NCBI RefSeq assembly: GCF_011762005.1
Contig: NZ_JAASQU010000001.1
Coordinates: 985,974 to 1,049,973, forward strand
Direction: 5' to 3'
Origin: Qipengyuania flava
GTDB taxonomy: Bacteria; Pseudomonadota; Alphaproteobacteria; Sphingomonadales; Sphingomonadaceae
DNA: 64,000 nucleotides
Made by a program: the position numbers and the translations under genes. Positions 1 through 9,062 of the stretch are shown here, piece after piece. The notes below the pieces were generated by a model. It was not told the DNA's origin, ran no database searches, and saw only the letters and a list, made by a program, of their open reading frames with translations. Every line of letters begins with the position of its first letter. Within the stretch, counting starts at the first letter, position 1.

Positions 1-481
1 CCATCTCGATCCGAGCAAGAACGTCTGGGAGGAAATCTCCGACGGGCTCGACTACATGAAGGTCAACGGTCACGACACCAGCACGCGGGCCTATGTGGGC
101 GCGTTCAATTTCAAGGGCGCTGACCAGCAGAAGAATGTCGGCAAGCTGTCGGGCGGTGAGCGCAACCGCGTGCATATGGCCAAGATGCTGAAGGAAGGCG
201 GCAACGTCCTGCTGCTCGACGAACCGACCAACGATCTCGATGTCGAAACGCTCGGCGCGCTCGAGGAAGCAATCGAGAATTTTGCCGGTTGCGCCGTGGT
301 CATCTCGCACGACCGCTTCTTCCTCGACCGTCTGGCGACGCACATCCTCGCTTTCGAGGGCGATAGCCATGTCGAATGGTTCGAAGGCAATTTCGAGGCT
401 TACGAGGAAGACAAGCGTCGCCGCCTCGGCGATGCGGCGGACCGTCCCACCCGCCTCGCCTACAAGAAACTGACCCGTTAA
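1..481 (+). CDS. ettA: Energy-dependent translational throttle protein EttA, C-terminal part (cut by window start)
   Basis: This is the last ~159 residues of an ABC-F ATPase; the reading frame is already open at base 2. The second nucleotide-binding domain is visible: signature [15 protein letters not shown], Walker [12 protein letters not shown], and the switch histidine in [11 protein letters not shown]. The tail ([17 protein letters not shown]) and the short end RLAYKKLTR are typical of EttA rather than Uup or other ABC-F proteins. EttA binds the ribosomal E site and gates the first elongation steps according to ATP/ADP ratio (family knowledge). The start and first ATPase domain lie outside the window. 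The next gene begins 47 bases downstream on the same strand. Confidence 0.93.
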   Translation, partial: HLDPSKNVWEEISDGLDYMKVNGHDTSTRAYVGAFNFKGADQQKNVGKLSGGERNRVHMAKMLKEGGNVLLLDEPTNDLDVETLGALEEAIENFAGCAVVISHDRFFLDRLATHILAFEGDSHVEWFEGNFEAYEEDKRRRLGDAADRPTRLAYKKLTR

Positions 482-528
482 GCCTCGGGTCAGCCTCCGA
501 TGTCCAACAAACGACGAAGGGGGCTGAC

Positions 529-2340
529 TTGTACTATCGGGAAGTAAAGGTTTCGACCGAGACCGAACTGCGCTGGGCGGCGCTCTATGGCCTGGCGTGG
601 TTCGTCTGCGCCATGGTGGCGCTGCAGCTTACCGAGGGCGCCGACGGCATCGCCGCCGTCTGGCCCTCGAGCGGTATCTTCGTGGCCGCGCTGCTGCATC
701 TCAATCCCCGCGGACGTAATATGGTGACCGCTTGTGTCGCGGTTGCGAGCTTCGCGGCCAATTTCAGCGCAGGCGCCGCTCCGCTGGCTTCGCTCGGTTA
801 CACCATTGCCAATCTGATCGAAGGCTGGCTGGTGTTCAGCCTGATGGGCCGCGGGCAATCGAAGTACATGTTGCTCGCGCGGCCGTTGAACCTCGTTCGC
901 TTTGCCGGATCCGCCGTGATCGGTGGGGCCGCCAGCGCGCTGATGGCCGGTGTGTTGTCGCGCAATTTCGACACGGTCTTCCTGTCTTCTTGGATGAGCA
1001 CCGTCACCCTGGGCATGCTGATCGTGACCCCCGTGATCCTCTTCCTGCTGCAGGATCGCAAGCACGACCGCGGCATTCTGACCTTCCGGGGTTTCTGGAT
1101 CATGGTTTTCGTGATCCTGACCGCGCTCGCGGCTTTCGGCCAGGCCGACGTTCCGCTGCTCATACTGCCGCTGGTCGCAATCTCGATCACCACGGCTGCG
1201 ATCGGCCTGAGCGGCGCCGTTCTGGCCCTCCTGCTGGTCGCCACGATCGGATCGGTACTGACCATCTTCAATCTCGGCCCGGTGGGGCAGTTCTTCCCCC
1301 CGGTCGAACAGCAGGTCCTGTTCTTGCAGGTCTATCTGCTGGCCCTGCTGGTCTCGACCCTGCCCGTGGCGCTGTCGCTGGCACGTCACCGCAGAGACCT
1401 TGACCAGATCGCCACCAGCAATCGCTTGCTCGAGAATGCCGAACGCGCGGCGCGTGTAGGCCATTGGCGGCACACGCCCGAAATGCCTGCGATTTACTGG
1501 TCCGACGAGGCCGCGCGAATGCTCGACGTCCAGCACCTGCCGCGTACGCTCGAAGAGTTGACGCAGATATTCCACGAGACGGACCAATTGCGCGTTACCG
1601 GACTGATGGCCACCGCGTTGCAGACCGGTGTCCCCCTCGCTTTCGAAGCCCGGATCGAACGCGACGATGGCACGACCAGCCAGTTCGAATGCCGTACCGA
1701 GATCGAACTGGGAGCCGACGGTCGGGCATCGGAGGTTTTCGGCACCATCATGGATGTAACCGAGCGCGCCGAAGCCCTGCGCGAACTGGAGCGTGCCCGC
1801 GAACGCGCCGAGACCGAAGCCGCCGAAGTTCGCATTCTTGCCGAAACCGACCATCTCACGGGCATCCCGAACCGGCGCAAGATCATCGGGCGGCTGGGCG
1901 TCGAAATGGAGCTGGCGGAAGCGGGCGACCAGACACTTACGATCGCAATGGTCGATATCGATCACTTCAAGTCGATCAACGATCGTTTCGGTCACGAAGT
2001 GGGCGACATGACATTGGTCAAGGTGAGCCAGGTCCTCGAAGCGCAATTGCAGGGACGCGAAATGGTCGGCCGGCTCGGCGGCGAGGAATTTTTGCTCGTC
2101 ATGCCCGGTAACGATGCGCAGCAGGTTCGCGACCGCTGCCTGGTCCTGGCCGATGCGCTGGCCAATCTCGACTGGAACGCGGCGGGGCTCGAGCGCGTCA
2201 CTGTCAGCATCGGCGTGGCGCAGTACAATTTGCGCTGGGACGAAAGCCAGTTGCTGCGCGCAGCCGACGATGCGCTCTACCGCGCCAAGCACAGCGGGCG
2301 GGCGCGTTGCGTGGTCTATGAAGAACTCGAACCTCTGTGA
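529..2340 (+). CDS. MASE1-type membrane sensor diguanylate cyclase (GGDEF)
   Basis: Predicted 603-residue membrane protein. The first ~290 residues hold about eight hydrophobic segments including the MASE1-like AAVWPSSGIF motif. A PAS-like region follows (around YWSDEAARMLD to FGTIMDVTERA), then a short coiled coil and a GGDEF domain with DHLTGIPNRR, VDIDHFKSIND and catalytic GGEEF. It should make cyclic di-GMP from two GTP at the inner membrane. The inhibitory I-site RxxD before GGEEF is degenerate (QGRE), so product inhibition may be weak (inference). The start is a TTG at 529, chosen because AAGGGGG lies 7 bases upstream; the frame stays open further upstream but would overlap ettA. No EAL domain is present. 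Confidence 0.88.
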   Translation: MYYREVKVSTETELRWAALYGLAWFVCAMVALQLTEGADGIAAVWPSSGIFVAALLHLNPRGRNMVTACVAVASFAANFSAGAAPLASLGYTIANLIEGWLVFSLMGRGQSKYMLLARPLNLVRFAGSAVIGGAASALMAGVLSRNFDTVFLSSWMSTVTLGMLIVTPVILFLLQDRKHDRGILTFRGFWIMVFVILTALAAFGQADVPLLILPLVAISITTAAIGLSGAVLALLLVATIGSVLTIFNLGPVGQFFPPVEQQVLFLQVYLLALLVSTLPVALSLARHRRDLDQIATSNRLLENAERAARVGHWRHTPEMPAIYWSDEAARMLDVQHLPRTLEELTQIFHETDQLRVTGLMATALQTGVPLAFEARIERDDGTTSQFECRTEIELGADGRASEVFGTIMDVTERAEALRELERARERAETEAAEVRILAETDHLTGIPNRRKIIGRLGVEMELAEAGDQTLTIAMVDIDHFKSINDRFGHEVGDMTLVKVSQVLEAQLQGREMVGRLGGEEFLLVMPGNDAQQVRDRCLVLADALANLDWNAAGLERVTVSIGVAQYNLRWDESQLLRAADDALYRAKHSGRARCVVYEELEPL

Positions 2341-2482
2341 TCGATAATGTGAGCCGGGTGCGCGCCGACTTCGTTTGACGCATTGCCGCCGAATTGCGAC
2401 ACTGGGGCCAAGGTATCCGCTTCCGGATACGATCCCGGCGGCTTTCCGCAGCCGCGCAAATCCAATTTCGAGAAGGACATTT

Positions 2483-2920
2483 ATGCCAACTCCCGCAAAC
2501 GGTGACACCGTATCGATCGACTACGTGCTGCGCAGAGGCGACGGCGAAGTGGTCGGCACCACTGAAGAACAGGGCCCGCAGGACATCCAACTGGGCAGCG
2601 GCCAGATCTTCCCGCAGATCGAGCAGGCGCTGACCGGCATGGAAGTCGGCGAGGAACAGACTGTCGAGATCGCGTGCGACAGCGCTTTTGGCCCGCGTCG
2701 CGATGAACTGGTCATCGAGATCCCGCGCGAGAACCTGCCGCCCGAACCGGCACCGCAGCCGGGCATGGCGCTGCAGGCCCAGCAGCAGGACGGTACGCCG
2801 ATGACGCTCTATGTCGTCGAAGTCGGCGACCAGGCTATCAAGGCTGACGGCAACCACCCGCTCGCCGGCGAAGACATCAGCTTCGCGATCACGCTGCGCG
2901 ATATCAAGCAGGCGGCGTAA
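2483..2920 (+). CDS. slyD: FKBP-type peptidyl-prolyl cis-trans isomerase, SlyD-like
   Basis: Predicted 145-residue cytoplasmic chaperone/isomerase that catalyses proline cis-trans isomerisation. SlyD features are present: an FKBP core opening with VSIDYVLRRGDGEVV, the LGSGQIFPQIEQALTGM segment, an insert-in-flap region (residues ~65-125), and the family-typical NHPLAGEDISFAITL near the end. The C-terminal His/Cys-rich metal-binding tail of E. coli SlyD is absent; the protein stops after DIKQAA. The ATG at 2483 is preceded by AGAAGGA at good spacing. It stands alone between a cyclase and a leftward gene. Confidence 0.9.
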   Translation: MPTPANGDTVSIDYVLRRGDGEVVGTTEEQGPQDIQLGSGQIFPQIEQALTGMEVGEEQTVEIACDSAFGPRRDELVIEIPRENLPPEPAPQPGMALQAQQQDGTPMTLYVVEVGDQAIKADGNHPLAGEDISFAITLRDIKQAA

Positions 2921-3019
2921 GAGGAGCGGCTGGGCGATCGCCTGCGGCTCCGTGTCCATGCACCGGATTCGCGGCGTTCGCCCAAGCCACCTAGAAACTG
3001 CCCGTGGTAGCACACCCCG

Positions 3020-3589
3020 TCAGGGCGCTATCCAACGCGCCTCATCTGGGGTCAGCAGCGCGCGACGATGGCCCGAATGGGCGAGACTGAACCAGTCAAT
3101 TTCCTCCACTTCGACCATTAACAGCGCGAAATTGGGGCGCGCGGGAACCAGCTGGGCATCGGCGGGCTCGGACGTTTCGAACGCTTCGGGCAATCCCGAC
3201 GTGGGCACGGGCGATGACTGACCCGGCGCATCTCCGAGATAGCATCGGCGCGCAAAATTGGTGCTTTCGGCCCAAGCCTCTTCCACTCGCGCGCCGTCCC
3301 GTTCGATCCGGGCCTGGCCCCGCATTCGCAACTGGATTTTCGCCTGTTTGTCGTAGCCCAGCACCGCGATCCGGGGGTCGCGCAGTATGGCTGCCACCTT
3401 CGGCGCACGCGCATCGGTGTGGAAGCGCAGCAGCCAGCCCCCTCGCTCTACCCCGCGCAGCACCATGACCCGCGCATCGGCATCCGCGGTAGCGACCACG
3501 GGCGTGTGCATCGGGACCGAACGGTCGGTCACTGCATGGGTAAGCCGATCAATCACATCGGCGCGGATCTCTCCGAAGTCTTCGTACAT
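3020..3589 (-). CDS. Pyridoxamine 5'-phosphate oxidase-like FMN-binding protein
   Basis: A 189-residue protein of the split-barrel FMN-binding superfamily (the Alr4036-like branch). It opens with MYEDFGEIRADVIDRL, followed by strands HTPVVATADADARVMVLRGV and WLLRFHTDARAPKVAAILRDPR, where the RFHTD and K residues match flavin phosphate contacts in the family. The C-terminal NFALLMVEVEEIDWFSL is typical. It is shorter and more divergent than true PdxH and lacks a convincing pyridoxamine-phosphate site, so the substrate is unknown. The start at 3589 matches the usual N-terminus; an upstream ATG at 3640 is in frame. Neither start has a strong ribosome-binding site. Confidence 0.75.
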   Translation of the reverse strand: MYEDFGEIRADVIDRLTHAVTDRSVPMHTPVVATADADARVMVLRGVERGGWLLRFHTDARAPKVAAILRDPRIAVLGYDKQAKIQLRMRGQARIERDGARVEEAWAESTNFARRCYLGDAPGQSSPVPTSGLPEAFETSEPADAQLVPARPNFALLMVEVEEIDWFSLAHSGHRRALLTPDEARWIAP

Positions 3590-3775
3590 GCTGCCAGCAA
3601 TGCACGGTAAGCCCGATGGTGCCAAGCTCACCTTGTTCATAAAAGTTTATTGCTACATGAACCGAAGCCGTAGGAAGCGGTTCAGTTTCGGGTCAGGCCG
3701 GTCTGTTACAAATCGGCACATCGACAGGCCGCGGGTGGTGGAGCGGCTCAGGACAGATACTAGAGGATACGCTCC

Positions 3776-4768
3776 ATGATATTGACCAAGTTGATGAAGG
3801 GCAGCGCGCTTGGGGCACTTGCAGCTGCCATGGCCTTCGTTGCCCTTCCCGATCCCGCCGAAGCCCAGTCTCGCGATCGACAGGAACGCGCGCAGCGCGA
3901 TCGCGGCGATCGCGGGGATGCCCGCCAGCAGCGCCAACGCCAGCGTGGCGAAGCACGTCAGCGTATGCGCCAACAGGATTCGCGCGAAATCCGCCGCGCT
4001 CGAAGCGAACGCCGGCCTGTTCAGGTCGACCGCCAGGACAGTCGCGGCAACAACCGCGCAGATCTGAGCCGCGCCCGCGGACAAAGCAGGGATCGCGCCG
4101 AGGCTGCGCGCGAGCGCAACGCCCGTCGCGAAGCACGTGCGCGTTCCGAAGCACGGACTGAACGGCGGAGCGATCGCCGTTCGGCCGAGCCTCGCGAACA
4201 GGCCAGGCGAGAAGCGCGCAGCAACGAGCGCCGCCAGCAGGCACGCCGTGAAGCACGCGCTGAATATCGCCGTGACCAGGCACGACGCGATGCGCGATCC
4301 AACGACCGCCGCGAACGGGCCCGGCGCGAGGCGCGCCGCGATGCCCGCGAAGATCGGCGTATCCGTCGTGACGGCTACCGTGACGGGTATCGCAATGCGC
4401 GTCGCGACCAGCGGCAGGCGCGTTATTACGATGGCCGTCGCTGGCACAGCTACAATCGTTGGGACAACCGGCGGTGGCGCAACAACAGCCGCTACGACTG
4501 GCAGCGCTATCGTTACAGCAACCGCAGCATTTTCCGGCTCGGACGTTATTACGCGCCATACCGCGACTATCGCTACCGTCGGATCAGCGTGGGCGTCCAA
4601 CTCGGCAGCCTGTTCTTCGGCAGCCGCTACTGGATCAACGATCCCTGGCGCTATCGCCTGCCCGACGTCTACGGCCCGTACCGCTGGGTGCGTTACTATG
4701 ACGACGTGCTGCTGGTCGACATCTACAATGGCGAAGTGGTCGACGTGATCTACGACTTCTTCTGGTAA
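3776..4768 (+). CDS. Secreted Arg-rich RcnB-family protein
   Basis: 330-residue exported protein with a signal peptide (MILTKLMKGSALGALAAAMA..., cleavage near AEA-QS). Residues ~30-215 are a low-complexity tract dominated by Arg with Ala, Asp, Glu and Gln, probably a long charged helix. The C-terminal ~110 residues are Tyr/Arg/Trp-rich (RYYDGRRWHSYNRW, YGPYRWVRYYDDVLLVDIYNGEVVDVIYDFFW), matching the RcnB family of periplasmic proteins linked in E. coli to Ni/Co homeostasis. A metal role here is only an analogy, since no transporter gene is adjacent. AGAGGA lies 9 bases before the ATG and a strong terminator follows. Confidence 0.8.
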   Translation: MILTKLMKGSALGALAAAMAFVALPDPAEAQSRDRQERAQRDRGDRGDARQQRQRQRGEARQRMRQQDSREIRRARSERRPVQVDRQDSRGNNRADLSRARGQSRDRAEAARERNARREARARSEARTERRSDRRSAEPREQARREARSNERRQQARREARAEYRRDQARRDARSNDRRERARREARRDAREDRRIRRDGYRDGYRNARRDQRQARYYDGRRWHSYNRWDNRRWRNNSRYDWQRYRYSNRSIFRLGRYYAPYRDYRYRRISVGVQLGSLFFGSRYWINDPWRYRLPDVYGPYRWVRYYDDVLLVDIYNGEVVDVIYDFFW

Positions 4769-4816
4769 GGCTTTCCGCGCGCCGGTTTCGAGAGTGGTCC
4801 GGTCGTGCGCCAAGAA

Positions 4817-4845
4817 CCCCCGCCGAGCGATCGGCGGGGGTTTTT
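4817..4845 (+). terminator. Intrinsic terminator after the RcnB-like gene
   Basis: A perfect 10-bp stem (CCCCCGCCGA / TCGGCGGGGG) with a GCGA tetraloop is followed directly by TTTTT at 4841-4845. It lies between two convergent genes, 48 bases after the RcnB-like stop and 8 bases before the cytochrome b561 stop. On the minus strand the hairpin is followed by TTCTT, so it may work in both directions. Confidence 0.9.
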
Positions 4846-4853
4846 CCTTTTCT

Positions 4854-5408
4854 TCAGTCGGGTACCCTGCCGAAGGGCAGCATCCGGAAGATCCCGCCGT
4901 TGCGGTCGAAGAAGGTGTGCTTGAGCGCGCCGAGAATGTGCAAGCCGATCAGATAAATGAAGATCGACCCGCCAAGCGCGTGCACGCCGTATATCCGACC
5001 GGCGAGTTCGCCATTCTCAGCCACCGGAATCGCGGGAATGGTGAACAGCCCGAAGAAGTCGATACTGCGGCCGGCCAGCGAATTGGCGAGCCAGCCACCC
5101 AGTGGCAAGCCGATGAGAAGCACGTAGAACAGCACATGCACCGTCCGCGCGAGCATGGCCTCCCAACGCGCGAGATCCGCGGGGAGCGGCGGCACGCGAT
5201 GCGTGACCCGCCAGAGCAGGCGACCTAAAGTTAAAGCGAGGATTAAGATTCCCCACGCCTTGTGATATCCGAACACCTCGGCCTTCATCGGCATGTCGAG
5301 CGATTGCGCGCGTTCGGCGATCTGCCAGTTCATGATCACCAGAACCGCAATGACCCAGTGAAAGATCATTGCCCCGGTCGAGTATCGCTTCGCGCTAATT
5401 TCGTTCAC
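4854..5408 (-). CDS. Cytochrome b561 family protein
   Basis: 184-residue four-helix membrane di-haem cytochrome. It starts with the family-typical RYSTGAMIFHWVIAVLVIMNW, then YHKAWGILILALTLGRLLWR, VHVLFYVLLIGLPLGGWL, and GLHILGALKHTFFDRNGG. Histidines in each helix (FHW, YHK, VHV, LHI/KH) fit the haem ligands. These proteins pass electrons from ubiquinol to superoxide or other periplasmic acceptors (family knowledge). The start is a GTG at 5408 with GGGAGG six bases before it; the frame extends upstream to 5510 but that part is not conserved-looking. Confidence 0.87.
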   Translation of the reverse strand: MNEISAKRYSTGAMIFHWVIAVLVIMNWQIAERAQSLDMPMKAEVFGYHKAWGILILALTLGRLLWRVTHRVPPLPADLARWEAMLARTVHVLFYVLLIGLPLGGWLANSLAGRSIDFFGLFTIPAIPVAENGELAGRIYGVHALGGSIFIYLIGLHILGALKHTFFDRNGGIFRMLPFGRVPD

Positions 5409-5508
5409 CCTTGTCCTCCCGGTCGCTGGAGCGACCATCCTAGCGGCCATTCCCAGCGCGGCAAGCGGGCGGCTTGAAGACTGCTCCATGCTTGCTAACA
5501 CGGCACGC

Positions 5509-6177
5509 ATGACAAAGACCCTTGCCGTTCCCGATCAGGATGCCCTCAAACGCGTCGGCGCGAAGGTGCGTCAGCGTCTCGAAGGCGATCCGCAGGCCTA
5601 CAAGATCCCCACCGACATGGCGGAAATCTACGCGATCGGCGATTTCCTGTCGGCCGAAGAATGCACGCGGCTCATGCGCATGATCGACGCCGTGGCGCGG
5701 CCCAGCGAACTGCACGAAACCGCCTATGTGGCAAAGTTCCGCACGTCCTATTCGGGCAATTTCGATCCGCACGATCCCTTCGTGAAGGCAATCTCGCGCC
5801 GGATCGATGATGTGCTCGGTCTTCCCGGCAAGGTGGGCGAGAATATCCAGGGCCAGCGTTATCTGCCCGGGCAGGAATTCAAGCCACACAACGACTGGTT
5901 CTACACCGATCAGGATTATTGGAAGCTGGAGCGCAAGCGGGGCGGCCAGCGCTGCTGGACCGCAATGGCGTTTCTCAACGAGGTCGAAGAAGGCGGGCAC
6001 ACGCATTTCGTCGAGGTCGGCGCTTCGATCGAACCCAAGCCCGGGGTGCTGCTGGTGTGGAACAACGCCACCCCCGATGGGCTACCGAACGAACACACGC
6101 TGCATGCGGGAACGCCCGTCATCAAGGGCCAGAAATACGTGCTCACCAAGTGGTATCGCACGCGGAAACATAGTTAG
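5509..6177 (+). CDS. 2OG-Fe(II) oxygenase, prolyl 4-hydroxylase-like
   Basis: 222-residue non-haem iron oxygenase. The P4Hc fold is clear: the iron ligands are HND in PHNDWFYTD and the distal His in EHTLHAGTPVIKGQKY, with the Lys ten residues further on binding 2-oxoglutarate (KYVLTKWYR). Further matches are GQRYLPGQEFKPH and FLNEVEEGGHTHF. It should hydroxylate a protein or small substrate using O2 and 2-oxoglutarate. An in-frame ATG at 5488 is also possible; neither start has a good ribosome-binding site. It is transcribed divergently from cytochrome b561. Confidence 0.85.
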   Translation: MTKTLAVPDQDALKRVGAKVRQRLEGDPQAYKIPTDMAEIYAIGDFLSAEECTRLMRMIDAVARPSELHETAYVAKFRTSYSGNFDPHDPFVKAISRRIDDVLGLPGKVGENIQGQRYLPGQEFKPHNDWFYTDQDYWKLERKRGGQRCWTAMAFLNEVEEGGHTHFVEVGASIEPKPGVLLVWNNATPDGLPNEHTLHAGTPVIKGQKYVLTKWYRTRKHS

Positions 6178-6187
6178 CCGAGCTGCG

Positions 6188-7312
6188 TCAGCCCGCCCCT
6201 GCTACCGGGCTGACCGGCACGCGGATCGTAGCGCGGAAGCCTTCGGGATCGAAACGCATATCGGCCGCCCCGCCCAATCCGCGCATGACCCCCTCGATCA
6301 ACCGGGTGCCCGAACCGGACCCCTTGGTCACCGGTTCGACCGGCAGCGGGCTCGCCCCCGTTTCGCGCCGCTCGACCCAGTGGATTACCAGCGCGCCTTC
6401 TTTGACTTCCCAGTCGATATTAACCTTGCCGTCTTCGTGCGACAGCGCGCCGTATTTGAGCGCATTGGTCGCCAGTTCATGCATGGTCAGCCCCAGTGGC
6501 GTGACGTGCTGGCGCGGCAGTTCGATCAGTTTGCCTGCCAGATCGATGCGATCGGCGCGGGCGTTGCGATAGGGCCGCATCACTGCTTCGATCAGCGTGC
6601 GCAGATTGGTCCGGTCGTGCTCGAGGGCGTCAGCCGAAAGCGATGCGCGATGCGCCCCGGCGAGCGCCTCGATCCGCCGTTCGAGCTTCTCGGTAAGTTC
6701 ACCGACATCCTGCGTGTTGCGCGCGGACAAGCGAACGATCGCGCTCAGCACCGAGAACAGATTGTCGGTCCGGTGGCGCAGTTCGGCGGCTACGCGATCG
6801 CCTTCCACGATTGATTCCCGCGCGGCGAGCAATTCGGTGATGTCCAATTGCGAACCGAAGTAATAGACCAGCGCGCCCTGTTCGTCGTAGATCGGCCCGA
6901 CATGCACGGCGTTCCAGAACGAGGTGCCATCCTTGCGATAGTTGAGGATGTCGACGACGGTATACCGCTCGCTGCGGATCGCTTCGGCGAGGCTGGCCGC
7001 TGCCGAACGCTTGGTCTTCGGCCCCTGCAGCAGGCGGCAATTGTGGCCGATGACCTCGTCGCGCGAATAGCCGGTCAGATCGAGGAACGCCCGGTTGCAA
7101 TAGACCAGTGGGCAATCGGGCTGATGCGGATCCGCAAGACACAGCGCCATGGGGGTCTGTTCGGTCATCTGCAGGAACAATTGCGATGAGCCGATCCGCA
7201 ATTTCGCCAGCCGACCGGCCATGCGCGCATTGTGCGCCGCTTGCGCGGCAGCATCGCCGCTCATACCGCCGTTGGCGGTACTTCCATCCTCTTCGCCCAT
7301 GGCGTCACCCAT
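6188..7312 (-). CDS. LOV-domain HWE-type sensor histidine kinase (blue-light receptor)
   Basis: 374-residue soluble kinase. Residues ~40-165 form a LOV-type PAS domain with the flavin-adduct cysteine in GHNCRLLQG (Cys92) and the flavin-sensing Gln in FGSQLDIT (Gln155). A HisKA_2/HWE dimerisation domain follows with phospho-acceptor His180 in ELRHRTDNLF, then an HATPase with N box HELATNALKYGAL, the HWE-defining WVE in HWVERRE, and G box KGSGSGTRLIEG. There are no membrane segments. The architecture matches the Erythrobacter LOV kinases EL346/EL368, which autophosphorylate in blue light (known). No response regulator or PhyR/EcfG gene is adjacent, so the partner is not visible. A second in-frame ATG lies at 7300. 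Confidence 0.9.
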   Translation of the reverse strand: MGDAMGEEDGSTANGGMSGDAAAQAAHNARMAGRLAKLRIGSSQLFLQMTEQTPMALCLADPHQPDCPLVYCNRAFLDLTGYSRDEVIGHNCRLLQGPKTKRSAAASLAEAIRSERYTVVDILNYRKDGTSFWNAVHVGPIYDEQGALVYYFGSQLDITELLAARESIVEGDRVAAELRHRTDNLFSVLSAIVRLSARNTQDVGELTEKLERRIEALAGAHRASLSADALEHDRTNLRTLIEAVMRPYRNARADRIDLAGKLIELPRQHVTPLGLTMHELATNALKYGALSHEDGKVNIDWEVKEGALVIHWVERRETGASPLPVEPVTKGSGSGTRLIEGVMRGLGGAADMRFDPEGFRATIRVPVSPVAGAG

Positions 7313-7421
7313 GGCCTACCCCCGTGAAGCTGCCCTTTCACTGCCGCTCAGACTGTCGCCAAGATCCAAGCGTGGCAAGTCCGAAATTTCCCCAATATGC
7401 GCCGCCCGACGGGCCGGCTGG

Positions 7422-9062
7422 TCACACCCGCCCGAGCGCTTCGGCGATCAGCTTACGCGTGTTCGCCACGCCATATAGCGCGATGAAACTGCCCATGCGC
7501 GGCCCCTGTTCGCTGCCGAGCAGCGTCTGGTAGAGCGCCTTGAACCAGTCGCGCAGCGAGGCGAAACCGTATTCCTCGCGCTTCCCGATCTCGTAGACCT
7601 GCGTCTGCAGGTCCTCGGCACTGGTGCCCTCGTCCGCTTGCGCCAGATAGCTGTCGAGCGCACGCAGCGCCTCGGCCTCGTTCGCAGTCGGTGCGCGCTT
7701 GTCCAGCGTGGGAACGATGTAGTCGCGCGTATAGGCGACCGCGGTGCCGATCAGCACTTCGAGTTCGGGCGTGATGCTATCGGCACCGATATAGCTGGCG
7801 AGATAGTCGCGCAGCGATGCCTCGCTCGCCTCGGCACCCAGAACGCTCGCGAGGTTGAGCAGAAGGCCGTAGGTCACCGGCAGGCTGTCGCCCGCACCCG
7901 GAGCCTCCGCTCCCTCGAAACCGCCATTCGCCCGTGCGAGGTGCCACACCGGATTGCCGAGCTGCTTGTCGAGCTCCTGCTCGGCCAGCCGCTCGCGGAA
8001 CTGCCAGTAATCGTCCACCGCGCGCGGGATCACGCCGACATGCAGCTGCTTGGCGCTCTTGGGATTGGGGAAGATGTAGAAACCGAGGCTCTCTTCCGAG
8101 CCATAGGTCAGCCATTCGTCGATCGTCAGGCCATTGCCCTTCGACTTGGAAATCTTCTCGCCCTTCTCGTCGAGGAACAGCTCGTAGATCAGCCCTTCGG
8201 GCTTGCGCCCGCCGAGCACCTGGACGATCTTGCCCGACTGTACGCCGCTATCGGTCAGGTCCTTGCCGTACATCTCGTAATCGACGCCCAGCGCATACCA
8301 GCGCATCGCCCAGTCGACCTTCCACTGCAGCTTGCTCATGCCGCCGAGTGCACTCTGCTCGACGACGGTGCCGTCCTCGTCGGTGAAGCGGATCGTCCCC
8401 GCCTCCGCATCGACCACCTCGACCGGCACCTGCAGCACGCGTCCGGTCTGCGGGCTGACCGGCAGCACCGGCGAATAGGTCTGGCGGCGTTCCTCGCGCA
8501 GCGTCGGCAGCATGATGTCGAGGATCTGCTGGTTCTTGCGCAGCACCTGTCGCAGCGCGTCGTCGAAGGCACCCGAATTGTAGCGATCGCTGGCCGAGAC
8601 GAACTCGTAATGGAAGCCGAAGCGGTCGAGGAATTCGCGCAGCATCGCGTTGTTGTGCGCCGCGAAGCTGTCGTGCGCGCTGTCGAAGGGGTTGGGCACC
8701 CGGCTCAGCGGCAGGTGCAGGTTTTCCTGCAGCAGCTGCTGGTTGGGCACGTTGTCGGGCACCTTGCGCAGCCCGTCCATATCGTCCGAGAACGCGACCA
8801 GCCGCGTCTTGCCGTCTTCGGGCTTCGCCCCGATCATGGCCTCGAACGCGCGGCGCACGAGCGTGGTGCGCAGCACTTCCTGGAAGGTGCCGATATGCGG
8901 CAGCCCGCTGGGGCCATAGCCGGTTTCGAACAGGACCGGCGAGCCGTCGGGCTTCGCGCCGTCGGGATAGCGTTTGAGCAGGCGCTGCGCCTCCTGGAAC
9001 GGCCAGGCCTTGGACACGCGTGCAGCGGCGATCAGATCGGTCATGCTCATGCGGAACGCCAT
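7422..9062 (-). CDS. lysS: Lysyl-tRNA synthetase, class I
   Basis: 546-residue class I lysyl-tRNA synthetase, the archaeal-type enzyme also used by many alphaproteobacteria in place of class II LysRS. It charges tRNA-Lys. Seen: the HIGH-like motif in GPSGLPHIGTFQEVLRT, the KMSKS-like motif KGEKISKSKGNGLT, and the Rossmann segment FSDDMDGLRKVPDNVP. The C-terminal third is the helical anticodon-binding part. ATG at 9062 was chosen; further ATGs at 9050 and 9044 are possible and no start has a clear ribosome-binding site. About 290 bases without a supported gene lie upstream. Confidence 0.94.
   Translation of the reverse strand: MAFRMSMTDLIAAARVSKAWPFQEAQRLLKRYPDGAKPDGSPVLFETGYGPSGLPHIGTFQEVLRTTLVRRAFEAMIGAKPEDGKTRLVAFSDDMDGLRKVPDNVPNQQLLQENLHLPLSRVPNPFDSAHDSFAAHNNAMLREFLDRFGFHYEFVSASDRYNSGAFDDALRQVLRKNQQILDIMLPTLREERRQTYSPVLPVSPQTGRVLQVPVEVVDAEAGTIRFTDEDGTVVEQSALGGMSKLQWKVDWAMRWYALGVDYEMYGKDLTDSGVQSGKIVQVLGGRKPEGLIYELFLDEKGEKISKSKGNGLTIDEWLTYGSEESLGFYIFPNPKSAKQLHVGVIPRAVDDYWQFRERLAEQELDKQLGNPVWHLARANGGFEGAEAPGAGDSLPVTYGLLLNLASVLGAEASEASLRDYLASYIGADSITPELEVLIGTAVAYTRDYIVPTLDKRAPTANEAEALRALDSYLAQADEGTSAEDLQTQVYEIGKREEYGFASLRDWFKALYQTLLGSEQGPRMGSFIALYGVANTRKLIAEALGRV

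Noticed and set aside
490-2508. 672-codon open frame on the minus strand opposite the diguanylate cyclase
   Set aside because: It mirrors a clear MASE1-GGDEF gene; its product is a His/Arg/Gln-rich composition artefact of GC-rich antisense codons with no domain.
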